From Raffaelea ambrosiae (lineage: Eukaryota > Ascomycota > Sordariomycetes > Ophiostomatales > Ophiostomataceae), in the NCBI GenBank assembly GCA_002778195.1, contig PCDI01000011.1, positions 1 to 64,000 of the forward strand: DNA of 64,000 nucleotides, written 5' to 3'. Position 1 is the stretch's first letter. The number at the start of each line of letters is the position of its first letter. Shown one piece after another: positions 45,000-55,918 of the stretch. The translations under genes and the position numbers were made by a program. Below the pieces are notes generated by a model that made no database searches, was not told where the DNA came from, and was given only the letters and a program-made list of their open reading frames with translations.

Positions 45000-47427
45000 C
45001 TACGCTCCCGGGGGAGGAGGCGGCGGCGGCTGGTCACTGGGAGGCGGCGGAGGAGCATCGCCTGGAGGAGGCGGCGGTGGCGGCGGCGGAGCCCCGCCAG
45101 AGTACTGTTGAATCAGAGCATTAAGTCCGGTTGCCATGCCCGGAGGTCCGTTGAGCCCGGCGGCACCTGGCGGCGGTAGAGGCAGACCTGGAGGAGCACC
45201 CATTCCAGGCGGAGCACCATAGCCAGGAAAGCCAGGGAAAGACGGCGCAGCCTGCGCACCGGGGGCAGCTTGATGCCACGGAGCCACGCCAGGAACCCCC
45301 GAGCCGCCGCCGGCCCCATTGCTGCCGCCGCCGCCGTAGCCACCATGTCCGCCGCCGTAGTAGTCACCACCATTGTGGTGGTCATTCGATCGGTTGTTGC
45401 GGTCACGGGCCCAGGGAGCCACCCCACCACCTCCAGATCCACCCTCCTGATCGCCGCGGTCATTGGCCCGTCGCCAGGGTGCAGGGCCCCCAGTAGGGCC
45501 GCGCTGCCATGGCTTGCTGTCTCCATTGCTAGCAGATCCAGGGCCGGCCTCAATCCGGGCCGGCGCCGCCGATCCACCACCCACCTCTTGCATCAGCCGC
45601 TGTGTTTTGTTGTTGTTAGAAGAGTATCTCTCAGAAGAAAAAAAACCTTTGAAAAAGAAGATGCGCAGGGCAAAACACTCACCTCATATTCCAGGTCCAC
45701 AGCATCGCCGCCACTGCTCGGAAGCATTCGGCTGCCTGACCTAGCAGGGCCATCATTGCGCCAGCTTGCACCTCTTGTCCTATCTGGGCAGTCACGAGCC
45801 ATATGCCCGGCATTGCCGCAGACACGACAGATAATGTTGGCCGTGTAGTTCTGTCTCTCTGGGCAGTCGTACTTGCGATGGCCAATCTGCCCGCAGTTCT
45901 GACACGCCTGGTTCTCATCGTCACGAAGCGTTCCGTTCAGGGCTGCCAGTTCTCGGAGCTGGTTACGCTTGAGTTCGTTTTGGCCCTCAGGAATCGAAGC
46001 AGCCTGCATGTCGTTAGCGTCTGTGCACTCCCAGAAGACATGCAGCCATCGAATCGTCGAAAACCGAGCCATGGAGGCTATTAGATAGTCAAAACATACC
46101 GTTTCAATAACGTTGTGAATCAGGCGCTTTGCCTTGTTTACTTTGTCCTCTGTATCGGCCATAATCAGACAGTGGAGATCCTCCTCCTGGTTACTGGAGT
46201 GAGCGGCATCAGAGCGACCTAGACGAAGGAGAGCGCAAGAAGGTAAGCGCATGCTGCATTTGCTAATGTTTAGGTGGGAAGGGGGGCTTCACGTACCTTT
46301 GCCTTCTTTGACGGAGCCCTTTCCGCGGATGGCAATCTTGGCGCCGGACTCTGACTCCATCTTCTTTAGAGTATTTCCTCTGGGTCCAATAAGTAGTCCA
46401 ACTTTAGTAGGAAAGCTAAGTGTTAGTTATCCAGCCAGTGACGATCATGTTAGAGGTAAGAGCAGCGATGGATTCAAGGCTCCATCTTAGCACAAGAATG
46501 GCTTGCGCAGAGAAACCGCACAAGTATCGTCGCGCCTAGTTCTGTCCCAGAATACCGACGCGTAACAGATGAGAGGAAGGGAGTTGTGTGAAGGAGGGGG
46601 GGAAGATGGTTAGAAAGGTTAGAGGCTGAGCAATCATACTGAAGTTAATTTCCGGATAATCGTTAACGGGCACGTAGACCTTTTCCTGCGTCTTGGTCGG
46701 CCGGCGGTAATCCTGGGGAGGGTGGTAGTTGGGGAAGGTTTTGGAGGCCTTCTCTACGAGCTTGTGGCGTTCCTCCTCAAGCTTCTTCCTGTATCGGTAT
46801 TCTCTGGTGTTAATACGTCGACCGTGGCCGTCGTACTGAGGCGGTGGAGACGGCGATCTGCACGCGTGAAGAAAAAAAAACAGATGGGTTAGCTTTCTGG
46901 TCATCCAACCTGTGGCTGCTGCCATGTAAACAGGCGACAAGAAGTAAAAAGGAAGAGCAACACTCACCTGTCTCCATCAGCAGGTACCACATCGTTGATC
47001 TTCAGTTTCTGTGTGATTTCTTCGATGCGAAGATGCAGAGAGTACGCCTCGAGCTGCTCGCTGGTCATGTTGGCCATGATGGCCGTCGGGAGACCCATGA
47101 GGCCAGCAGCCTTGTTTTCCGAGGCATCGCCCCATCGGTTGCGCCTCTTGCGGCGGCGCGGGCCATCGGCTTCGCTTCCTAGATGCACCATACCTGTGTC
47201 AGCGTGCTGCGTCTCTAAGAGCACCTAGCTTGTCATCGTGAAACAAACGCGCTGCACTTACTTGGCTCGGGACTTCTCCCGCGCTTCAGCTCGCGATCCT
47301 CGGAAGCGCTGCCGTTGCGGCTACCTCCATTCTGATGGTCGCCCTCGCTGCTGTCGTCGCCACCAAAGCGACGTGTCCTGCCCAGTGGGATGTTGTTGGA
47401 CCCAGTGATGCCCTGGTTCCTCCACAT
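45000..47427 (-). CDS. MSL5: Branchpoint-bridging protein (SF1/BBP)
   Basis: Seven exons in transcript order: 47427-47262, 47178-46968, 46857-46640, 46401-46297, 46218-46100, 46003-45683, 45599-45000; 579 residues. BBP binds the intron branch site and bridges it to the 3' splice site factor U2AF in the first spliceosome complex. Ordered domains: an N-terminal basic segment with RRKRRNRWGD (the Trp-containing ligand for the U2AF homology motif), the helix-hairpin NLTSEQLE-type region, then a KH domain with GLLIGPRGNTLKKME split by introns, the QUA2 helix, and two CCHC zinc knuckles (C307-C310-H315-C320 and C332-C335-H340-C345). The last exon is Gly/Pro-rich with several poly-Pro runs. Six introns, one of them 238 bases, make this the most intron-rich gene in the window. 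Confidence 0.95.
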
Positions 47428-47752
47428 TTTGAGAGGTGTTGGGGGCAAAACACGGGAGCTATATTGATGAAAACGGTATCGCGAAGGTGTACAGTTTGGG
47501 TCGATGCAAGGCAAGAGAAGCAGAAAGGGGAGGATGAGAAGAACGTGCTTCTCTTTGACGTGAATTCACAAAATAAATTACAAGTCGAGAAATTTGTCGG
47601 CCTTTAATTCGTAATAATCTAAGTCACGTGGTGACTGGTCACGTATTCGTGTTAATAGGTCGTAGTTAACTAACTAGTAGTTACCTACTGTGTAATTACT
47701 GTGCCGCCTCCAGACACGCCGCCTCTACGAGTATCTTACCTATTATTAGAGC
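47428..47752. other. BBP promoter and GST 3' flank
   Basis: 325 bases with no gene. The DNA at 47605-47745 is A+T-rich, with tcacgtggtgactggtcacg (two near-palindromic cacgtg/gtcacg words), ttaactaactagtagtta and one GTATCTTAC at 47731-47739. Confidence 0.5.
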
Positions 47753-48931
47753 TCAATTTTTCGCATCTTCCGCCATGCCCTTTTGCACCCATGCGCGACC
47801 TGCAACAGCGCGCTTCTCCAGCTCCTCCTCGCTCAGGTTGGCCATCTCCAATGCCTTATGCGGGCTTGGCACATGGCGACCCTTTTCGAAGCCAGGCCGC
47901 TCAACTAGCTTGTACAGCCAAGACTTCAAATGGGGCATATCGTCAAGGCTTACACCCGCCCAGGCTTTATAAAGACAGTTGTTAGCTTAGTGCAAGCACT
48001 GGTTAGCAAGATGCGAAGGAATTTACTAACCGTGGCTGGAAACCCAACCCCAGCTCGAGATGTCGGCAATTGTCACCCTGTCGCCGACTAGGAAACCGGA
48101 AGTTGATTTCTGGAGCTGCGTGTCCATGACACGGTAGAGACGCCGGGTCTCATTACGGTATCTAGAAAGTGTCAGGCCAGCCTCTTTGTAGTAAGGTATC
48201 TCTGGTTAATGAAGGCTGCCGCAGACACTCACCTGTCGATGCCGTATTGAATTATCTCCGGGGCATAACCTGAAGCATCCTGTCAGCCATGGCCGAAGCA
48301 AGAGGGTTTCGTTTCTGGCCGTGCCGGCTTCACTATGCAGCACTGCCGTGGCTCGGATTTAGCTACGTACGTGAGAAATGGTTGGCTTGTCCTTGCATGG
48401 GACCGAGGCCGGACATTTGGAAGAAGAGCTTGGGTTGCGTCAGCTGGGGTAGTGCCTCGATTACAGGTTGTGGGAGGGGGGTTCTCTTTATCTTACCCAG
48501 CTGTTCACCTCATAGTAGTCCTTGGTACCGCGCGGATAGGAGACTTTGTGGTCAGTGTCATAGCGGTCAACCAGATACTGCATGATGGAGCCGCTCTCGA
48601 AGAGCCGGATTGTGGTCCCGTCCGTGAATGTGTCCGTCAAGGCAGGAATGCGGCCATTGGGGTTGATCTCCAGGAACCACGGCTCCTTCTGGACGTTCTT
48701 GCTTATGTCGATGTTGGTAACCTGTGAGACCGCATTAGTTTGTATGAGCCAGGGTAGTACATTGTTAGTGCACACAGGCAACCTGGAGACAGACGCTTGT
48801 CGGTGCCAGCGGGTGAACGGAGGGACAAAATGCACCTTGTACGGCAGTCCGAGCTCCTCGAGGAGGATCGAGATTTTGATGCCATTTGGCGTCTGGGCTG
48901 TGTAGAGGTGGATGTCCGACTTGGCCGCCAT
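47753..48931 (-). CDS. Glutathione S-transferase (Ure2-like/nu-type)
   Basis: Six exons in transcript order: 48931-48836, 48721-48497, 48428-48371, 48269-48233, 48161-48031, 47964-47753; 252 residues. The thioredoxin-fold N-domain contains HLYTAQTPNGIKISILLEELG, then after the first intron VTNIDISKNVQKEPWF and INPNGRIPALTD with the cis-Pro, and ESGSIMQYL, which binds the gamma-glutamyl part of glutathione. The helical C-domain has LFFQMSGLGPMQGQANHF and YGIDRYRNETRRLY, both typical of Ure2-like GSTs, and VTIADISSWGW. These enzymes conjugate glutathione or act as disulfide-bond oxidoreductases. Unlike yeast Ure2 there is no Asn/Gln-rich prion domain. An upstream in-frame ATG (48976) would add 15 residues; 48931 has the better context (accATGg). 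One exon is only 37 bases. Confidence 0.92.
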
Positions 48932-49573
48932 GGTATTCTGAAGATGTGATGCCAGTTGGACGATTCTCTGGGTCATTTGGTGGCAGAATGTGTTTCCGTG
49001 GCCGTCTGTGCAATTGCAACGCTCCGTCTAGTCCTTTTATAGACGTTTTTTTGGTTGACTGCAATGCTCCCAGTATGTGCTGCTAATAGTGCTTGTCTTT
49101 TTGCTGGTGCCGGAGACGAGCAGCAGCTGTGATTAGAAATCAGCACAGTCGTTGGGTGGCACGAAGGCGGCCGTACCCCGCCTACATTGTTGCTCCCTTC
49201 CCAAACCGGCGGTTCTGAGTTCTCGGAGTTCGTGCCGGCGAAACAACCAAGCACCGAGTGGTTTCATTTGCATGGCACGAGGTAGTTATAGTGTTCATTT
49301 AGCCTTCTACATAAGTATGGGAATAACAGGACCGAAAAAAAAACCAATGTGACGAACAAAGATCCTGCCTTGGAACAACAAAACGCCGACTTGGAAATTT
49401 CCGCGTAAAAATCCCATGCATTCTGTCATTGTGATTCTGTGATTCTGTGATTCCTCCAATGTATCCATGGGTGACCAGCACTGCATGACACTGCACGACA
49501 CTGCCGCCACCCTGCTCGCCCTCAGCTGTCTGTCAGCTGCTTTGCCCCCCCTTCCCACTTGACGGCGGCTGGT
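48932..49573. other. GST promoter and 3' flank of the membrane-protein gene
   Basis: 642 bases with no supported gene. A tgattctg triplication lies at 49431-49453. Confidence 0.55.
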
Positions 49574-50839
49574 TTATTCGCGGCGGTAGCCAGAGCTGCG
49601 CTCGCGCCGCTTTCGGCGCTCTTCGCGCTGCGGGTTGCTTGAGACGGAAGACTCGGTGGCCGAGTGGTTGCTCGACAGGCCCGGGATCACATGGCGGTAC
49701 GTCTTGGTGCCCAGGTCGCTTGAGGCGGTGCTTTCGACCCACGAGTCAGGGACATGCGATGCGCCGTCGTCCATGCGCGACTCCCTGTCGTCCACGTGGC
49801 GCAGGGGCGTGCTGCTGTCTTCGCCGTACTGCCAGCTAAAGTCGCGGTGGGAGTGACGGCTGCTGCGCTGATCGCGGGAATCGCGGGGGTCGCGGGCCCG
49901 CCTGACCTCGCTGCGCAGCCGCTCCTCTTCGCGCTCGGCGTTGCGGTCGGCTGTGCTGTAGACCTTACGGATGCCGCTGACGCCCTGGTTCTTCTTGGTG
50001 GGCGTGCTGGTGGGCGTGCGCTCGCGGTTCTTCATCAGCTCCGACGTCACGGTACTCTCGGTGGCCGCGGAGGAGGCGCTGGGATTGGTCGAGCCGTCCC
50101 AGGCCGAACCGTCGCCGGCCCTGTTGAGGCCACCCACGCGAGCTGGCTTCTCGTGCCGGTAGTTGCGCAGGTATGCCAGGGCTTCGGCCTCGGCCTCCTC
50201 ATCGACCAGGACGCCGTCCTTGGTAACCTTGCGGTGTGCACGCTCCTTCTTCTTCGACTTTTCGTAGGCTTTCTCGTTGTGGCGCTCCTTCTTGCGCTCC
50301 TTGTCCCGGCTCTTCTCGCGCGCACGCTGCTCCTTCTTCTTGCGTCGTTTCTCCCGCGCTGCGATATCGCTGACGCCTGCGGTGATGCCGGTCAGGTCAG
50401 AGCCGCCGGAGACAGTCGTCGCATCCTCGGTGTAGTCGTCCACGTCCTTATAGATACTACCGCCACCAAGGTTGGTGCTTGGCGTCGCGTTGGACAGGAT
50501 CGTGCCGTTCGGCCCTCGCCGTCGAAGCACGGTTGATTTGTAGTCGTCCCAGTCGTTCTGCTTGAAGTAAAAGCCTCCGTTCTTGGCCCAGAAGAAGAAC
50601 CAGATCATGGCAATCACAATAGCCGCACCAAGCAGGCCAAACAAGGCGAACATGGCATTGTTGTTGATGTCTTTTGGGTCGGTGATACCGGCCACCTTGG
50701 TACTCGTGGAGGAAGAGTCGTCGCGGCCGATAAGCACAGCTCGAGCTGCTAGAGGCCCGCCGGCGAGGACGTCACCGACCGCATCCGCCGAGCGTGCTGA
50801 GACCCTGGATACAAGGTGGTGGATCAGAGTAGGCGCCAT
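49574..50839 (-). CDS. Single-pass membrane protein with charged cytosolic tail
   Basis: An intronless 421-residue frame. One strong hydrophobic segment spans about residues 62-85 (FALFGLLGAAIVIAMIWFFFW), directly followed by NGGFYFKQNDWDDYKSTVLRRRGPNG, which looks conserved rather than random. Residues 160-225 are a highly charged Lys/Arg/Glu coiled-coil-like stretch, and the rest is Ser/Arg-rich and disordered with RDPRDSRDQRSSRHSHRD. By the positive-inside rule the long tail should be cytosolic and the 60-residue N-terminus luminal or extracellular. No cleavable signal peptide is obvious. I do not recognise a family with known function. Confidence 0.8.
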   Translation of the reverse strand: MAPTLIHHLVSRVSARSADAVGDVLAGGPLAARAVLIGRDDSSSTSTKVAGITDPKDINNNAMFALFGLLGAAIVIAMIWFFFWAKNGGFYFKQNDWDDYKSTVLRRRGPNGTILSNATPSTNLGGGSIYKDVDDYTEDATTVSGGSDLTGITAGVSDIAAREKRRKKKEQRAREKSRDKERKKERHNEKAYEKSKKKERAHRKVTKDGVLVDEEAEAEALAYLRNYRHEKPARVGGLNRAGDGSAWDGSTNPSASSAATESTVTSELMKNRERTPTSTPTKKNQGVSGIRKVYSTADRNAEREEERLRSEVRRARDPRDSRDQRSSRHSHRDFSWQYGEDSSTPLRHVDDRESRMDDGASHVPDSWVESTASSDLGTKTYRHVIPGLSSNHSATESSVSSNPQREERRKRRERSSGYRRE

Positions 50840-53800
50840 TGTCGCAGAGAATCTGCCACGCCTGGCGAGCTAGACACCCGAAGAGAAGGGCTCTTTGGAA
50901 GCAGGTTTTTCAGTTGGAATGGGTTGGTCTCAGAATTTGACGCTGGCGGGATTGTGGAGGTTATCGGGAAGCCGAATGCCAGAGTTGCTGAAGAAGCGAG
51001 CCTGGCTAAAATGTGCTGGCAGGCCAGCCAAAGCCAAATAGTACGCCAAAACCGTCGCTTTCCTGGTCGAGAAGAGAACACCAAAGGTGAAGAGTGTAGA
51101 TTTTCCCACGAAGTGGATGCAATGCTGGAGATCGTGGCCGAATATGCCGGCAAGTTGTGTGGTGCTTTCACGATGAGGAGGAAAATGAGAAGCAAGGAGG
51201 AAAACCGAGAGAAGCACGGCAGTGTCCGGACACTTGGTTGTTGTGGTTATGGCCCGTTCCCACAGAAACAGGAAAATGGGCGAGGCTGGGGGGCTGGGCG
51301 GTAGCGGCTGGGGTGTCTTACTATGTACTTGAGTTAGTAACAACTAATACTACTCGTATGTACTATGTAAGTACTACTATTATGTAAGATGCAGGTATCT
51401 TTCAAGAAAAGGCTGGTAGGCTATGACGTCGCAGTTGAGCAGCTCGAATCTTCCGGCTCGAAGCCTCACAAGCCGACAAGTGCCGCTGTAATTACATAGT
51501 TATGTATGTTCTCTTATTTCAGTCGACAACGCAATTCCACGCGTCGACAAGGACATGCTGCGGTTTGTCGCTGGAGATGCGCTGGCCTGACCTGTGCTGG
51601 AAGTAAATAGACCCCGTAGCCCAGCAACCAGCTCCAGCCACAGCGGCCTCAGCCACACGACTTTGCCGCCGTAAGCACCTCCACAACCACGGCAAAGTCA
51701 CGTTGTGCTCTGGGCAGCACCCGTGCAGTGCGGCGAGCATTTATGCAGAGGCGTTCATGCGCTGCAGTGTGACGAGAGTCCAACTGGACACCGTTCACCT
51801 ATCATCTCCACGCTCTAACCCTGGACGAACAGAGAGGTGCCTGGGACTGCGAAGCGAGTGGTCCTCGCACTTCTCATCAACCGATTTCGCCCCCGCCTAC
51901 CCCTTATGCTCGCGTTTCAGTCTCGTGTCAACTGCGGGGGCTTCCAAGTGAGCAGCGCACTGCTGTCGAGCGGGTGGGAGCCGTTCGCATCCGTAAAACT
52001 GGTGCACGAAAGAAGAAAGCTGGAGGGGGCGAGAGACAACGGGTCCCAGGTGAGCAGATCAGCCGTACTGGAAACTGTCGAAAAAGTGGGTCGACAGGTG
52101 AAGAAGAATGCGATACGCAGCAACACGCATGTATTGCGCTGCATGGCGATGGGTCCATCTGGACATGCCTGGGAAACCAAGGCCTATTTCCAGAAACAAG
52201 GAGGCCTTCGCCCCCCCTGGTATGGCCCCCTGGTATACCACGTGCGATTCTGTCCCAATACGGAGAAAACGGAACAGGGAGGGGGTGTGTGTATCGCAGC
52301 ATGGCTGGGGGAGCAACGGTGCCTTCAACCTTGTATCTGCTGTATCTGCTGTTTGGTTGCCATAACGGTGCAAAGGACTTCCGCAAACAGGCAATTCTTG
52401 GGCAATGAACCAACAATAGCACCACTATCCGGGCAAATGGCCAACCTGCACCGCAGTGGCTGATCGCACTTATACGGGTGTTTGCAAAAGCTGCCTAGCA
52501 GGTTAAAGGGACGAATGCAACGCTGTTACGGTCTTTGCCCAATTCATTTTGTAAGAGAGCGGCGACAACGAAGGAAGTCATCCATTTACCTAGTACAAGC
52601 ATTTATTTAGTACCAAGCCAAATGCGTCGTGTTCCAGGGAGCCTATTGTGTAGCAATAGGCGGAGGAGCAAGGACCAAGAAAGTGGGCAGGCGACCCAGC
52701 AGAGATAACGTGGTGTTCTCGACGATGATCGGCGGGAGGCGTGTGTCAGTGCCACCCGTGGTGCTACGACCGGCATCTACGAAGGACAACTCCTCGGCAA
52801 AGCGAGAGCAGTGCCCTGGATTGCGATTGTGTCCAGTGAAAACTGTCTACGAGTAGGCCGGCTCAAAGGGTCACGCATTCCTTTGCAGGCCACGCAATCG
52901 GTTGGTATTGTAAGAACATCTTAGTGCGTACATGTAACTAACTACAAGCCAAATAGAGGAGGATGAAACACGCCCTTCCAGTGACTAGTTCATCTCTAAC
53001 CTAGAGCCACTCGGAAACACTCGAAAACAAGGGTGGCATACGTGTGTGAAAACTGGGTTCCCTTGTGAATTTGAAAGTAAGCGACTGACTGGTACGAGCA
53101 CAGCCATCACGATCCGGAGAAGCCTGGGGAGAGTAAGGAGAGTCGAGGGGGAGTCCGTGATTATCCAATGTATTTGAGGGGTATCCTAGGTAAATACAAA
53201 ATATAATGAGAAAAGAGGATGGAAACTAAATACGCGGTGGGTAAAGAGATTGGGGAAGGTAAGTAAATACGAGCAAAAATGAAAAGACAGAGCCTGACGG
53301 CCTTTCCTCTGTGTCCCCCATAACCCAAAAAAAAACCAAAAATACCAAAAATACCAGAACAGAATACTGGGTCTTTCCCAGCAGTTAGCATCACATCGCC
53401 TTCGCCGGCCACATCTCGCCTTTGGACAGTATGCCCAAGTAATGGCCACAAGCCATGAAGCCAACAAAATGAGACCAAGGGATTGTGTATAGGAAGAAGA
53501 AACGTAAGATGCAAAGAAACAAGATATGTATGGGTATCAAGCCAAATTGCCCTTCTTCTCGCCCATGAACCGCAGTAAGACACCAGGACTTTTATGCCGA
53601 AAAACCTCGTACAAGATACCAGGACTGTAAACCAGACTTGCCAATATAAACCAATACAATCGGTACACTGGAGAGCACACATAAGATAACACGAAAAAGA
53701 AAAATGCAAGAGACGCAAGGGACGCAGAAGACGCAAACAGGGTGGGGAATTCTGGTAACATAGACACGTCTCCTGGACCGTGTCGAAACAAACCCCAAGA

Positions 53801-54073
53801 GACAGAACAAGGCGCATCAAACTCGCTGAATAAATCGTGTGCGTGGGTCATAGCAAGACAAAGGATAGAAATGACACGGCAAGGAGCCGGTAGGCGGACT
53901 GGCCTTGGCCAGCGGAAACAGGAATGAAAATGGAAAAGATAATCAAAGAGATCAAATTCGCACTTCGTCATTGTCTTTATCGTCATCGTGACAGCAGTGA
54001 TTCCTCATGCGCAAATGGTGATCGCCGGCTACCTGCTGGGGGGGTGACCGGACTGGCTTTGTCCGACAGCAGG
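50840..54073. other. 3.2-kb spacer without a supported gene
   Basis: The left end is the promoter of the membrane-protein gene. An A+T islet at 51310-51400 holds repeated tactatgta and gtagtacta-like words and a near-copy gtaagatgc. The + strand frame at 51837-52463 (208 codons) is not domain-like. The 53160-54073 part, A-rich on the + strand, is the 3' flank of the next minus-strand gene. No ncRNA was recognised. Confidence 0.5.
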
Positions 54074-55918
54074 TCAAATCCAGCTAGTCTGAGGCGGCGC
54101 ATATTGGGGTGCAGCTGGCTCATATCCTCCATACGCGTAGCTAGTCAAGGGCGGAGCTGTCTGACGGGGATGGCCATATGACCCCGCCTGTGAAGCAGCA
54201 CGGCTGCGCAGGGCGGGGCGGTCGAAATGGCCACGCCGGTCATCAGGGTCGATATAGCTGGATCTGTCGCTGCCGGCAGTGAGACGCCTGGGGATGGGTT
54301 GCGGTCGAGTAGAGAAGTTGATCTCGGCGCCGTCGGGGCACTGCATTTCAGCTTCACCAATTTTGAAGTAGGCGCCACCCCTGACGGTGATCGTGACATC
54401 TTCTTCGTTGCTGGAGCGCGTGGTCCTTGTGGTGGCTGACTGGCGCCACTCGCTCTCATCACGGCTGTCAGAGCTGCGGGTCGACCGACTGCTGGGACCG
54501 CCGATTCTTTCGGCAGCCTGCAGCCTCTCCGCCGTCAGCTGCATACCGCCGTTTCTCGCCTCCAGGTAAAAGCTAGCCCTGCGCATCTGGTCCTCGAGGT
54601 CGTTGCCAGAAGACATGGATTGGGGTGCGTAATAGGAGGAGTTTCGCCGGCTGCCGGCGGTATGGGCTACTTCGGTAGAATAAGGCGACCTCGAGTCGTA
54701 CACCCCAGAGCTTGGGCGGCGCCGGGACAGGGGAGGCGCATACCTGTAGTTTGACCCGCCATCATGATACAGGCTCTCGGCTTCGTCGTACGGTTCGTCG
54801 CCATACTCCAAAGCGGACTGGCGTCCGGCGGGAGCAAGCGAATGCAGGGACTCGAGAGGAGGTGCATACATCGATGCGGGGCGGGTCGAGCTCGCGCGTC
54901 TTTGTGCTGCAGGGCGGCTGCGCTCGCGGCTGCGCTCGCGGCTGCGCTCACGGCTGCGCTCATAGGCTGGCCGAGACCGGTTGCGAGCTGGCAAATGTCG
55001 TCTGTCAATGCGCTCTTCTGGCTCGTAGCCGTCAGGAGGGCTGCCGTATTCAATGGCAGGCGCGGGGCGACCCATCGACGAGCGAGGCCGGCGGTCGAAG
55101 CGCTGCTGGAGATCAGGGCGGCCGTGCGGTTGCGGCGGATAGAATTCGGGGTGGGCGGGACCGGGGACTCGCGGCGGCGGCACCGGCGGTGCTTGTGGTA
55201 GTGGCGGGGGTCCCATCGGCATCTGCATCTGCATCGGCGGGGGCGGCGGCATCATGGGAAAGGCGCCAGGCATCGGAGGGTTCTGCCAGGGACCCGGTGG
55301 GAAGGCTCCCGGCCCCGGAGGCGGCATCGGTCCTCCGCGAGGGCCAGCGAATGGCATTGGCGGGGGTGGCCGCCGCTGCTGCTGCTGCTGCTGTGGCGGA
55401 GGCGCCACCATGCCGGGGTGGTTGTGGTATCTTTGGTTGGACACAGGTGGGCGCGAGCCGTTGGGCTGCGGCCGGGAGCCACTGGTATGTGCGCGCGGCC
55501 TCGAGGAGCTGGGCGTGACGGTCGGGGCCTGCCCGTAGAAGGACGCCTCGTCTCGCGACATGCGGCGGTGGTTTGTAGCGGCCTCGATGACGGGGGCGGT
55601 GTGTGAGTGCTTGGGCGCCGGGCGGCTCGGCAGGGTGGTGGTGTGGTGGGGGGCTGGTAGGGCCCTTTCGCGGTCTTTGGACGCTTTCATGCGTGCGTCG
55701 CGGCGAGAGCGGACGGTGGAGTCGGAGTCTGTGTGAGTGTTGGCGGGCGCGGGCGACTCGGTATGGCGGGACTTCTTCTTACTGGTGTTCATCTTCTCCT
55801 TGACCGGACTCGCGGCTGACGACACTGCGTAGGTCACCCTGTCCTTCATGATATTCCCCTTGTCGTCCTCCTCCTCCATGTACGCCACCTTTGACGTCTG
55901 CGATCCCTTCCGAGACAT
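54074..55918 (-). CDS. Pro/Ser/Arg-rich disordered protein
   Basis: An intronless 614-residue frame. Residues 1-150 are basic and Ser/Thr-rich; 165-270 form a Pro/Gly/Met-rich tract with poly-Gln (six residues) and poly-Pro; residues 310-345 include four exact ERSR repeats encoded by a 12-base tandem repeat. The C-terminal third is less repetitive and may be the conserved core: DLEDQMRRASFYLEARNGGM, RLQAAERIGG, and EDVTITVRGGAYFKIGEAEM, the last predicted to form beta strands. The start at 55918 opens the frame with MSRKGSQTSKVAYM. Codon bias matches neighbouring genes, which supports coding despite low complexity. No named family is recognised; the composition resembles RNA-associated or actin-associated scaffolds, but no function is assigned. 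Confidence 0.75.
   Translation of the reverse strand: MSRKGSQTSKVAYMEEEDDKGNIMKDRVTYAVSSAASPVKEKMNTSKKKSRHTESPAPANTHTDSDSTVRSRRDARMKASKDRERALPAPHHTTTLPSRPAPKHSHTAPVIEAATNHRRMSRDEASFYGQAPTVTPSSSRPRAHTSGSRPQPNGSRPPVSNQRYHNHPGMVAPPPQQQQQQRRPPPPMPFAGPRGGPMPPPGPGAFPPGPWQNPPMPGAFPMMPPPPPMQMQMPMGPPPLPQAPPVPPPRVPGPAHPEFYPPQPHGRPDLQQRFDRRPRSSMGRPAPAIEYGSPPDGYEPEERIDRRHLPARNRSRPAYERSRERSRERSRERSRPAAQRRASSTRPASMYAPPLESLHSLAPAGRQSALEYGDEPYDEAESLYHDGGSNYRYAPPLSRRRPSSGVYDSRSPYSTEVAHTAGSRRNSSYYAPQSMSSGNDLEDQMRRASFYLEARNGGMQLTAERLQAAERIGGPSSRSTRSSDSRDESEWRQSATTRTTRSSNEEDVTITVRGGAYFKIGEAEMQCPDGAEINFSTRPQPIPRRLTAGSDRSSYIDPDDRRGHFDRPALRSRAASQAGSYGHPRQTAPPLTSYAYGGYEPAAPQYAPPQTSWI
54915..54962 (-). repeat. 12-bp in-frame tandem repeat encoding ERSR x4
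   Basis: Units cggctgcgctcg (two) and cggctgcgctca (two) fill 54915-54962. Each encodes Glu-Arg-Ser-Arg on the minus strand inside the disordered protein. Confidence 0.9.

Noticed and set aside
51837..52463. 208-codon + strand frame in the 3.2-kb spacer
   Set aside because: Three overlapping frames of similar length exist on both strands here, none with a domain or a coding-like codon bias.
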